Notes under the pieces: model-generated | Told to the model about the DNA's origin: nothing | What the model saw: the letters and a program-made list of their open reading frames with translations, nothing else | Databases searched by the model: none | NCBI GenBank assembly: GCA_004553545.1 | Contig: SFLD01000007.1 | Location: 1 to 55,032 of the forward strand | Source of the DNA: Clostridiales bacterium | GTDB taxonomy: Bacteria; Bacillota; Clostridia; Oscillospirales; Oscillospiraceae | DNA: 55,032 nt | Direction: 5' to 3' | In this document: positions 48,879 to 55,032 of the stretch, in pieces | How the letters are laid out: every line of letters begins with the position of its first letter | Numbering within the stretch: the first letter of the stretch is position 1 | Translations under genes and position numbers: made by a program

Positions 48879-49721
48879 ATGAAAACTGGTCTCATCGACG
48901 TGGGCGGCGGGCTCCGGGGGGTGTATGCCGCTGGGGTCCTGGATCGCTGCCTGGACGAGGGCGTCCGCTTTGACTACGGCATCGGCATCTCCGCCGGCAG
49001 CGCCAACCTGGCCTCCTTCCTGGCGGGGCAGCGGGGTCGGAACCTCCGCTTCTTCCGGGACTACTCCCAGCGGAAAGCCTACATGGGCCTGGGGAACTTC
49101 CTCCATGGCCGGGGCTTCCTGGACCTTCAGTACATCTACGGCACCCTCAGCGTCTCCGGCGGCGAGGACCCCCTGGACTACCCCCGCATCGCGGCGAATC
49201 CCACCGAGTGGTACGTGGCCGCCACGGAGGCCGGGACCGGAAAGCCCCACTACTTCCGTCCCGGCGATCTGCACCAGGACGACTACCGCATCCTCATGGC
49301 CTCCTCCGCCATCCCGGTGGTGTGTCCGGCCCAGGTCATCGGCGGCGTCCCCTACTACGACGGCGCCCTGGGGGACCCCGTTCCGGTGGAAAAGGCCTTC
49401 GCCGACGGCTGCGACCGGGTGGTGCTGCTGCTGACAAAGCCCGAGGGCGAGATCCGCCGCTCCGACACGGACGGGAAGCTTGCAAAGCGCCTGGAAAAGC
49501 GCTACCCCGCCGCGGCGGAGGGCCTGCGCCGCCGGGCGGAGCGCTACAACCGGGGCGTGGCCCTGGCCCAGGACTACGCCCGCCAGGGAAAGCTCCTGAT
49601 CGTGGCTCCGGACGACACCTGCGGCGTCCGCACCCTGAGCCGGGACCGGGACGCCCTGCTCCGCCTCTATGAAAAGGGTCTCCAGGACGGTCAGAAGATC
49701 CCCGCCTTCCTGCGCCCCTGA
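48879..49721 (+). CDS. patatin-like phospholipase family protein, second copy
   Basis: 280-residue patatin-fold hydrolase, YjjU-like. The Gly-rich oxyanion loop DVGGGLRGVYAAGVLD, the nucleophile elbow GISAG (36-40, Ser38) and the catalytic Asp161 in YYDGALGDP are intact. The C-terminal half (KRLEKRYPAAAEGLRRRAERYN) parallels the patatin at 1656, and the two are probably distant paralogues. No signal peptide. GGGAGG precedes ATG 48879. Lipid substrate unknown. Confidence 0.88.
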   Translation: MKTGLIDVGGGLRGVYAAGVLDRCLDEGVRFDYGIGISAGSANLASFLAGQRGRNLRFFRDYSQRKAYMGLGNFLHGRGFLDLQYIYGTLSVSGGEDPLDYPRIAANPTEWYVAATEAGTGKPHYFRPGDLHQDDYRILMASSAIPVVCPAQVIGGVPYYDGALGDPVPVEKAFADGCDRVVLLLTKPEGEIRRSDTDGKLAKRLEKRYPAAAEGLRRRAERYNRGVALAQDYARQGKLLIVAPDDTCGVRTLSRDRDALLRLYEKGLQDGQKIPAFLRP

Positions 49722-49731
49722 CTCCCCGAAA

Positions 49732-49764
49732 AAAGCGCCTCCGGCACTGCCGGAGGCGCTTTCC
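49732..49764. terminator. bidirectional terminator between patatin and guanine deaminase genes
   Basis: 13-bp perfect stem (49732-49744 with 49750-49762) with A and T runs on both sides, between convergent genes. Confidence 0.88.
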
Positions 49765-49777
49765 TTATGTCTCAGAC

Positions 49778-51043
49778 TTATGCCTCGTAGACCTTTTTTC
49801 CCTCGCTCCACACCGCCCGGATGGCGTTCTCCTGACGGTAGTAGACGCAGCGCTCAAAGCGCTGGCGGACGCTGAGCTCCCCGGCGCCGGGCAGGGCGCT
49901 GTCGTCCAGCACCATGGCGTGGAGAGGGTTCCCCGGCGCGAAGCCCGGGGCGTCCCCGAAGTACTCCGCCCCGGCGCTGGTCCCCAGATACCAGGCCTCC
50001 GGCACCGTCAGGGCCTCGGTCTCCCAGTGATCCAGGATCCGCCGGTCCTTGGAGGCACGCAGGGTCATAGCCACGCCGTCAAAGAGGCTCAGCCGGTCGC
50101 CGCCCGCCACATCGCTGCCGAGGGCAACCTTCACGCCCTCGTTCAGCATCACCCGCACCGGGGCGATGCCGGAGCAGAGGGCGTTGTTGGACGCCGCGCA
50201 GTGGACGGCGGTGACCCCCGCCGAGCGCATGGCGTCCCGCTCCCGCCGGTCGGAGTGGACGCAGTGGGCCATGAGGGTCCCTTCCTTCCAGAGGCCGAAC
50301 TTGGCGTAGGTCTCCCAATACTGCCGGCAGTCCGGGTGCAGACGACCCACCAGCTCCATCTCCGCCCGGTTTTCCGAGAGGTGGGACTGCACCGGCAGGT
50401 CCCGCTCCCGGGCCAGCTGCCCCAGGAAGGCCATCAGAGCGTCCGTGCAGGAGGGGGTGAAGCGGGGCGTCAGGATGGGCTTGAGGCCCCGGAAGTCCTG
50501 ACATTCCTCCAGCCAGCGGAGGGTCTCCCGAATGGACTCCTCCGTGGTCTCCTGTAAGCGCTCCCCGCCGTTGCGGTCCATGTTCACCTTGCCGACATAG
50601 CCCCGGACCCCGGCTCTCTCCAGCTCCTCCATGAGGATGAGGGTGGCCGGGCGGTGGAGGGAGGAGAAGATGGAGACCCGGGTGGTGCCGTTTTTCACGA
50701 GGTCGTGGGCCAGGCGCCGGTAGAGTTCCCGGGCGTAGCCCTCGTCGGCGCAGCGGGTCTCCGTGGGGAAGGCGTAGGCCGCCAGCCAGTCCAGCAGGGG
50801 CAGGTCCATGCCCATGGCCATCATGGGGTACTGGGGGGCGTGGAGGTGCAGGTCCGCAAAGGACTGCAAAATCAGGGCATCCCCCCAGTCCTCCACCGGC
50901 GCGGCGGCGTACGCCTCCGGCAGCGCCGGGAAGACCCCGATGATCGTTCCGTCCTCCGCCGCGAGATAGCCGTGCTCCGTGATGGCCAGCTCCCCCAGGG
51001 CGGGGGCGGAGACGATGTTGCCTTTCAAAACCGTCAGTGCCAT
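49778..51043 (-). CDS. guaD: guanine deaminase
   Basis: 421-residue amidohydrolase-superfamily enzyme converting guanine to xanthine and ammonia. The zinc site HxH and the guanine-deaminase signature are in FADLHLHAPQYP; LLDWLAAYAFPTE, SHLSEN, MAHCVHS and GSDVAGGD complete the active site. The mature frame starts at ATG 51043 (AGGAGG 8 bases upstream). It lies behind a guanine-type riboswitch, which supports the substrate assignment. Together with deoD it suggests purine salvage or catabolism for nitrogen. Confidence 0.93.
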   Translation of the reverse strand: MALTVLKGNIVSAPALGELAITEHGYLAAEDGTIIGVFPALPEAYAAAPVEDWGDALILQSFADLHLHAPQYPMMAMGMDLPLLDWLAAYAFPTETRCADEGYARELYRRLAHDLVKNGTTRVSIFSSLHRPATLILMEELERAGVRGYVGKVNMDRNGGERLQETTEESIRETLRWLEECQDFRGLKPILTPRFTPSCTDALMAFLGQLARERDLPVQSHLSENRAEMELVGRLHPDCRQYWETYAKFGLWKEGTLMAHCVHSDRRERDAMRSAGVTAVHCAASNNALCSGIAPVRVMLNEGVKVALGSDVAGGDRLSLFDGVAMTLRASKDRRILDHWETEALTVPEAWYLGTSAGAEYFGDAPGFAPGNPLHAMVLDDSALPGAGELSVRQRFERCVYYRQENAIRAVWSEGKKVYEA

Positions 51044-51077
51044 GAAAAATTCCTCCTACGGGTCGGGATTTGGCGAC

Positions 51078-51121
51078 AAAAAAGAGCGCCCGTCCGGTAG
51101 ACTCCTACCCGTCGGACACTC
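51078..51121 (-). terminator. riboswitch-controlled terminator upstream of guaD
   Basis: 17-position stem (51105-51121 with 51084-51100; two mismatches and two G-U pairs) with a 4-base loop, followed on the minus strand by T6. Its 5' arm shares GAGT (51118-51121) with the aptamer P1 helix, so the two structures compete. Confidence 0.8.
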
Positions 51122-51196
51122 ATAGCCGGGCCTTGGGCGGCCCCGTAGAAACTCCCGCGCCATGGGGCCCGAAGGCCGCAGCGGGACTATATGAGT
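51118..51196 (-). promoter_or_regulatory. variant purine (guanine-type) riboswitch aptamer
   Basis: Minus strand. P1 ACTCATA (51190-51196) pairs with TATGAGT (51118-51124). The junctions TATAGTC, AGTTTCTAC (51145-51153) and GGCTATGAG match the purine-riboswitch core. The ligand-selecting base before UA is C, predicting guanine-type ligands. P2 is CCCGC/GCGGG, and P3 is GGGCC/GGCCC with loop GCCCAA. The canonical kissing-loop sequences in L2 and L3 are missing; L2 carries an extra GGCC-TTC-GGGCC-like helix. Located directly upstream of guanine deaminase. Confidence 0.85.
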
Positions 51197-51236
51197 CAAA
51201 CGCTCCGTCCCCCGGCGGGGGACTTGCCATAAGCAG

Positions 51237-51265
51237 AGCTTAGCACATTCCGGCAGGAAATGCAA
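51237..51265 (-). promoter_or_regulatory. promoter of the guaD riboswitch leader
   Basis: Minus strand: TTGCAT (51260-51265), 17-bp spacer, TAAGCT (51237-51242). It places the transcription start near 51230, about 35 bases before the aptamer. Confidence 0.7.
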
Positions 51266-51390
51266 GGGGCTTCTTTTGAGATTTCCCGCCGAAGGGCGTT
51301 TTCCGGCACCCCTCCCTGTCCCGGCACGTATGCTGTCACAGGGCGCGTTCTGAGGGGGACCCTCCGCGCCCGCGACAGGAGGGATCGACT

Positions 51391-52140
51391 ATGAAACAAG
51401 CCTTGACCTGGGCCGCCGGAGGGACGCTGTTCCTCTTTGCCATGACCACGCTGGGGGCGGCCACGGTCTTTCTTTTTGTCCGGGAGCCCCGGGAGCGCCT
51501 GCGGCGCTGGCTGCTGGGCTTCGCGGCGGGCATCATGACGGCGGCCAGCGTCTGGAGCCTGCTGCTCCCCGCCATGGACCGGGCCGCTGCCCTGGGGCTG
51601 CCGCCCTGGCTCCCCGCCGCCGCAGGCACCGGGGCGGGGGCCCTCTTTCTCTGGGGCCTGGACGCCCTGCTGCCCCGCCTCCGCCCCGCCTCGGGCCGGA
51701 CCTCCCGGGAGACGGCGCTGCTGGTCACCGCCATCACCCTTCACAACATCCCGGAGGGCATGGCCGTGGGCCTGAGCTTCGCCCTGGCGGCGGGGGGCGA
51801 GGGCTTCGCCGCCGCCGCGGCCCTGGCTCTCGGCATCGGGGTGCAGAACTTTCCAGAGGGCGCCGCCGTGGCCCTGCCCCTCCGGCAGGAGGGCATGCGT
51901 CGGAGCCGGGCCTTCGCCCTGGCCGCCCTCTCCGGGGCGGTGGAGCCCATCTTCGGCGTGGCCGCCGCCCTGATGGCCGCCGCGGCCGTGACCGTCATGC
52001 CCTGGCTCCTGGCCTTTGCCGCCGGGGCCATGCTCTATGTCACGGCGGAGGAGCTCCTTCCCCAGGCCCAGGGCGGCGGCGCCCCCGCCTACCTCACCGG
52101 CTTTCTCCTGATGATGCTCCTGGACACCGCCCTGGGCTGA
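51391..52140 (+). CDS. ZIP family metal transporter
   Basis: 249-residue membrane protein with eight predicted helices. The ZIP signature in helix IV is TLHNIPEGMAVGLSFA, with the partner motif in helix V GVQNFPEGAAVALPL. The first His-Asn-x-Pro-Glu-Gly set is complete, whereas the second has Gln-Asn in place of His-Asn/Asp as in GufA/ZupT-like members. Likely imports zinc or another divalent metal. ACAGGAGGGATCGACT precedes ATG 51391; no clear promoter found. Confidence 0.92.
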   Translation: MKQALTWAAGGTLFLFAMTTLGAATVFLFVREPRERLRRWLLGFAAGIMTAASVWSLLLPAMDRAAALGLPPWLPAAAGTGAGALFLWGLDALLPRLRPASGRTSRETALLVTAITLHNIPEGMAVGLSFALAAGGEGFAAAAALALGIGVQNFPEGAAVALPLRQEGMRRSRAFALAALSGAVEPIFGVAAALMAAAAVTVMPWLLAFAAGAMLYVTAEELLPQAQGGGAPAYLTGFLLMMLLDTALG

Positions 52141-52144
52141 GGGC

Positions 52145-52176
52145 AAAAAGCCGCCCCGGGCTCTCCGCCCGGGGCG
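52145..52176 (-). terminator. terminator between ZIP and YegP-like genes
   Basis: 10-bp stem CGCCCCGGGC / GCCCGGGGCG (52152-52161 with 52167-52176), loop TCTCC; followed by T5 on the minus strand, so it suits the YegP-like gene best. Confidence 0.78.
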
Positions 52177-52181
52177 CTCTC

Positions 52182-52556
52182 TCAGTCCTCGATCATCACC
52201 ACCGGGGAATCCGGGGCGTTCTTTTTCACGCTGGCGATGCCGTTGCGGCAGCCGGCCATGGCCTTGTAGCCCTCGGAGACCGCGATGATCTGGCCGTTGG
52301 TGGCCTTCAGGCGGAAGCGGTACTCCCCGCCCTTGTCGAGATAGACCTCGAACTTCGGGTGCTTCTCCGCCGTGAAGTTCTTGGCGGTCTGATCCTCCAC
52401 CGCCGCGATGGGGGCGTTCCTCTGGACGCTGGCGATGCCATTGCGGCAGGCCTCCTCCGAGTTGTAGACCTCAGAGGTGGCGATGACCTCGCCATTGACG
52501 GCCTTCAGGTCGAACTTGATGCCGGTGGCGGTCTTGCGGATGACAAATTTGCCCAT
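52182..52556 (-). CDS. YegP/DUF1508 family protein
   Basis: 124 residues made of two DUF1508 repeats (about 3-50 and 67-115). The signature is GKFVIRKTATGIKFDLKAVNGEVI...SEEACRNGIASVQRNA, repeated as KFEVYLDKGGEYRFRLKATNGQII...AGCRNGIASVKKNA. Small cytoplasmic beta-alpha protein; molecular role unknown. ATG 52556 (GGAGG 10 bases upstream) is preferred over TTG 52562. Confidence 0.93.
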   Translation of the reverse strand: MGKFVIRKTATGIKFDLKAVNGEVIATSEVYNSEEACRNGIASVQRNAPIAAVEDQTAKNFTAEKHPKFEVYLDKGGEYRFRLKATNGQIIAVSEGYKAMAGCRNGIASVKKNAPDSPVVMIED

Positions 52557-52612
52557 GCTCAAAAAACCTCCCTGTCAAGTGTCGGGTCCACGCTGCGCGT
52601 TTCACTGTGTCT

Positions 52613-52641
52613 ATTATGACAGGGAAATCCCGGCATTGCAA
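52613..52641 (-). promoter_or_regulatory. promoter of the YegP-like gene
   Basis: Minus strand: TTGCAA (52636-52641), 17-bp spacer, CATAAT (52613-52618). Confidence 0.7.
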
Positions 52642-52980
52642 GGAGAAAATCGTCACTTTCGCCAGAAAGATGTCGTTTCACCGTCTCAGTACCCCCGGAA
52701 GAACGCCAAAGGAGGTCTCACTCCTTTGGTTTCCGCTCCCAGGTAAAAAACCGGAATCATTTTTCCCGGCGGCGCGCCCCAGGGTGGCTTCTCTTGCCCC
52801 TTCGGGGCAATTCACCTTCTGTACGTCGGGAAAAATACTCCTCAGGTCGCGGCGTGTGGACGAAGGCCCGCCCCCTTAGGGCGGGCCTTCCTCTGCACCC
52901 AAGCGAAGTGCAAGGCCCCTCCGGCTGCGCCGGAGGGGCCTTGTGCCATCGCGCCGCCCAACGGGCGGCGCGGGGCGAAT
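52642..52980. other. intergenic stretch with hairpins, no supported gene
   Basis: Contains a CCCCTTCGGGG stem (52798-52808), AAGGCCCGCCC-CCTTA-GGGCGGGCCTT (52864-52890) and GGCCCCTCCGG-CTGCG-CCGGAGGGGCC (about 52914-52940). A 90-codon plus-strand frame (52607-52879) crosses it but has no ribosome-binding site or recognisable domain. Confidence 0.6.
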
Positions 52981-53025
52981 TCCTCTGAATGAAAGAAAAG
53001 CGGCGCTTTTCTTTCATTCAGAGGA
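52981..53025. repeat. 45-bp perfect palindrome at the flavodiiron gene 3' end
   Basis: 22-bp perfectly complementary arms around a single central base (53003). The right arm covers the last codons and stop of the flavodiiron gene (stop at 53018). It could act as a terminator or 3'-end protector; the AAAGAAAAGC/GCTTTTCTTT part supplies T-rich sequence on both strands. Confidence 0.8.
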
Positions 53026-54163
53026 GAGCGTCAGCGAGGGCTTCCATGGCGGGCAGATCGCTCTCCTTCGCGGGACCCCGGAGGGTCACGGTCTCGGGGA
53101 GGATGGTGATGTCCTTCATGGTAGCAAGGATATCCGTCATCCCCTTCACGGCGAAGGGGGCCCAGGAGCCGTTCTCCATCAGGCCCACGGTGCGCTTCTG
53201 GTAGCTCTTGGCCTTGAGATGGTGGAGGAAGTCCTCCATGAAGGGCATGATGCCGGCGTTATAGGTAGAGGCCGCCAGCACGATCTTTCCGTAGCGGAAG
53301 GCGTCCTCCAGGGCCTCGGCCATGTCGCAGCGGGCGAGATCCACCACCGTCACCTTGGGGCAGCCCTTGGAGCGCAGGAGGTCCGCCAGCTGCTCCGCCG
53401 CGGCGGCGGTGTTGCCGTGGAGGCTGGCGTAGGCGATGAAAACGCCCTCGCTCTCCACACCGTAGCTGCTCCAGATCCGGTAGAGGTCCAGGACATGGGG
53501 GATGGTCTCCGTCAGGACGGGCCCGTGGAGGGGGCAGATGGTGGTAATGTCCAGCCCCGCCGCCTTCTTGAGGACGGTCTGGACCTGGGTGCCGTACTTG
53601 CCCACGATGTTGAAGTAGTAGCGCCGGGCCTCGCAGTCCCAGTCCTCCTCCGCGTCCAGGGCGCCGAACTTGCCGAAGGCGTCCGCGCTGAAGAGGATCT
53701 TCTCCGTGCTCTCATAGCTCATCATGACCTCCGGCCAGTGGACCATGGGGGCGGAGACGAAGTGCAGCACGTGGCTGCCCAGGGAGAGCTCGTCCCCTTC
53801 CTTCACCGTGAGGGCGGAGGAGAAGTCCAGCCCCGGAAAGTACTGCCCAAGGAGCGGGAAGGTCTTGGGTCCGCCCACGAGTTTTACTTCCGGCCAGCGC
53901 TCCACCACCGCCTGAACGCTGGAGGCGTGGTCGGGCTCGATGTGGTGGATGATGAGGTAGTCCGGCTTCCGGCCGGCCAGGGCGGCGTCCAGATTGTCCA
54001 GGAACTCCGCGCACTTGTGGTGGTCCACGGTGTCCAGGATGGCCACCTTCTCGTCCAGGATCACGTAGGAATTGTAGGCCATGCCGTTGGGGACCGCATA
54101 CTGGCCCTCGAAAAGATCGACGTCGTGATCGTTGACGCCGACATAGCGGATGCTGTCCGTCAT
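53018..54163 (-). CDS. flavodiiron protein (FprA family)
   Basis: 381-residue A-type flavoprotein that reduces oxygen to water and/or nitric oxide to nitrous oxide. The metallo-beta-lactamase-like domain (1 to about 240) keeps the di-iron ligands His74-x-Glu76-x-Asp78-His79, His142, Asp161 and the His of CPLHGP. The flavodoxin domain (about 243-381) has the FMN phosphate loop YASLHGNTAAAAEQ. ATG 54163 has AAGGAGGAG upstream; the frame extends upstream through the promoter but that part is not coding. Complements rubrerythrin in defence against oxygen. Confidence 0.95.
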   Translation of the reverse strand: MTDSIRYVGVNDHDVDLFEGQYAVPNGMAYNSYVILDEKVAILDTVDHHKCAEFLDNLDAALAGRKPDYLIIHHIEPDHASSVQAVVERWPEVKLVGGPKTFPLLGQYFPGLDFSSALTVKEGDELSLGSHVLHFVSAPMVHWPEVMMSYESTEKILFSADAFGKFGALDAEEDWDCEARRYYFNIVGKYGTQVQTVLKKAAGLDITTICPLHGPVLTETIPHVLDLYRIWSSYGVESEGVFIAYASLHGNTAAAAEQLADLLRSKGCPKVTVVDLARCDMAEALEDAFRYGKIVLAASTYNAGIMPFMEDFLHHLKAKSYQKRTVGLMENGSWAPFAVKGMTDILATMKDITILPETVTLRGPAKESDLPAMEALADALL

Positions 54164-54220
54164 AGGGATCTCCTCCTTGCATCGGATGTGCCGCCGGAGC
54201 GGCAGAATTTTGACGGGGAT

Positions 54221-54249
54221 AGTATAGCGGAAAAGCCCTTCCGGCGCAA
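54221..54249 (-). promoter_or_regulatory. promoter of the flavodiiron gene
   Basis: Minus strand: TTGCGC (54244-54249), 17-bp spacer, TATACT (54221-54226), about 58 bp before the start codon. Confidence 0.72.
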
Positions 54250-54456
54250 GCCGGAAAGCGCATTTGCCGGAAAATCGTGCGTTCTGCCGGAAAACGGCGT
54301 CTTCCGCCGCGGCGCGTCGGGCAGTATCCCTCATTTTGCCACGGATAGCGCGGGAGCTTCCGGCCAAACTACCATCTGGGTATCGCAGGCAGGGAGCCGC
54401 TCCGTTTCCGGACGGTCCCCTGCCTCCCACACCACCTTTGCAAAGGAGGAAGCAGC

Positions 54457-54912
54457 TTGAAACAGCTCCTGATCCTGCTCCTGAGCCTGACGCTGTGCCT
54501 GGGCGGCCTCACCGCCTGCGGCGGGGACAAGAAGACCGACCCCGGCACGAACTCCGGCTCCGGCAGCGTCATCGACCCCGACGGCAGCCTCATGGACCCG
54601 GAGGACGACATCCTGGAGAACCCCAGCGCGCCCAACGCCAGCCAGCCCAATGGCGGCTCCGCCGGCAGCGACCCCAGCGGCAACGGCAGCGGCAGCACGC
54701 CGGAGGGCGCCCTGAATAACGGCACCGTGGGCGAGAACCCCGCCGCCAGCCAGGACAGCGACGGCGCCCGCTCCGGCCGCACCGCCGCGCAGCGCGAGAC
54801 CCTCTTCCGCCCCGCCAGCTACCGCCAGATGCTCCGCAACGCCCAGGTCCACGACCGGGACGGCAATCTGCGGGACGGCGAGAACAGCGTCACCCCCGGC
54901 ATCCTGCACTGA
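54457..54912 (+). CDS. hypothetical lipoprotein with low-complexity linker
   Basis: 151-residue predicted lipoprotein. The signal peptide ends at Cys21 (LTAC-GG). It is followed by a Gly/Ser/Asn/Pro/Asp-rich, acidic, disordered stretch (about 25-105) and a charged C terminus (FRPASYRQMLRNAQVHDRDG). No domain recognised. Translation begins at TTG 54457, supported by AAAGGAGG with 7-base spacing. Cell-surface exposed; function unknown. Confidence 0.78.
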   Translation: MKQLLILLLSLTLCLGGLTACGGDKKTDPGTNSGSGSVIDPDGSLMDPEDDILENPSAPNASQPNGGSAGSDPSGNGSGSTPEGALNNGTVGENPAASQDSDGARSGRTAAQRETLFRPASYRQMLRNAQVHDRDGNLRDGENSVTPGILH

Positions 54913-54971
54913 GCCAAAAAAATGACCGCCCCAGGGTAGCAGCGCATAAGACAGGTTTATAAGGTTTAGAG

Positions 54972-55008
54972 AGAACAGCGTGGCGGAAGTCACGCTGTTC
55001 TGCTTTTT
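54972..55008 (+). terminator. intrinsic terminator near the window end
   Basis: 11-bp stem AGAACAGCGTG / CACGCTGTTCT (54972-54982 with 54991-55001), 8-base loop, then T5. Ends the lipoprotein transcript. Confidence 0.88.
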
Positions 55009-55032
55009 GATGCGTGAGTGAGCATTTCGGCA

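Noticed and set aside
52607..52879. 90-codon plus-strand frame in the gap after the YegP-like gene
   Set aside because: No ribosome-binding site, no domain, and it overlaps the minus-strand promoter and several hairpins.

Overview
The window looks like a chromosomal segment of a spore-forming, anaerobic, high-GC member of the Clostridia, most likely an Oscillospiraceae relative (Flavonifractor/Lawsonibacter/Oscillibacter-like; this placement is inference). The supporting signs are GC-rich third codon positions, SpoIIP, a rubredoxin-first (reverse) rubrerythrin, a flavodiiron protein, a split transketolase, a tatD-linked radical SAM gene, and families of dispersed hairpin repeats of the kind seen in gut Firmicutes.

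Layout. 2-2522: the 3' end of pgi, a small P-loop protein and a patatin-like lipase. 2655-15443: the most distinctive locus. A sigma-54 activator whose sensor domain looks like a complete 3,5-diaminohexanoate dehydrogenase (Kdd-like, with a damaged Rossmann glycine motif) is followed by clustered TGAGTCAA sites, a textbook -24/-12 promoter, and a nine-gene operon: permease, amidohydrolase, complete TRAP transporter, DUF6282 hydrolase, FAH-family enzyme, thiolase and CaiB/BaiF CoA-transferase. It reads as an inducible uptake and fermentation pathway for an unidentified carboxylate or amide. 15524-20999: a degenerate P-type-ATPase-like membrane protein, rlmB and ftsH. 21214-27855: a complete phosphate regulon, pstSCAB-phoU-phoP-phoR, with translational overlaps. 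28642-32890: spoIIP, an EF-G paralogue with altered GTPase motifs, and reverse rubrerythrin.

32979-34863 is a less GC-rich accessory stretch. It holds a zinc-ribbon/DUF4190 gene and an XRE repressor facing each other across two AGTAAA-N4-TTTACT operators, plus two tiny divergent genes. 34906-39527: a flavodoxin-like reductase, deoD-deoC, and exoIII-tatD-radical SAM. 39847-47654, mostly minus strand: MATE transporter, prfB (no programmed frameshift), a frameshifted SLH/phosphodiester glycosidase exoprotein, and split transketolase. 48879-54912: a second patatin, guanine deaminase behind a variant guanine riboswitch with apparent ON logic, a ZIP transporter, a YegP-like protein, a flavodiiron protein and a lipoprotein.

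Three large intergenic islands (about 28.06-28.62, 33.78-34.42 and 47.76-48.73 kb) are built from modular hairpin repeats. These show compensatory base changes, and in two cases the same 62-bp module sits in the loop of a different GTAGGG hairpin. No tRNA, rRNA, CRISPR array, transposase or integrase was recognised.
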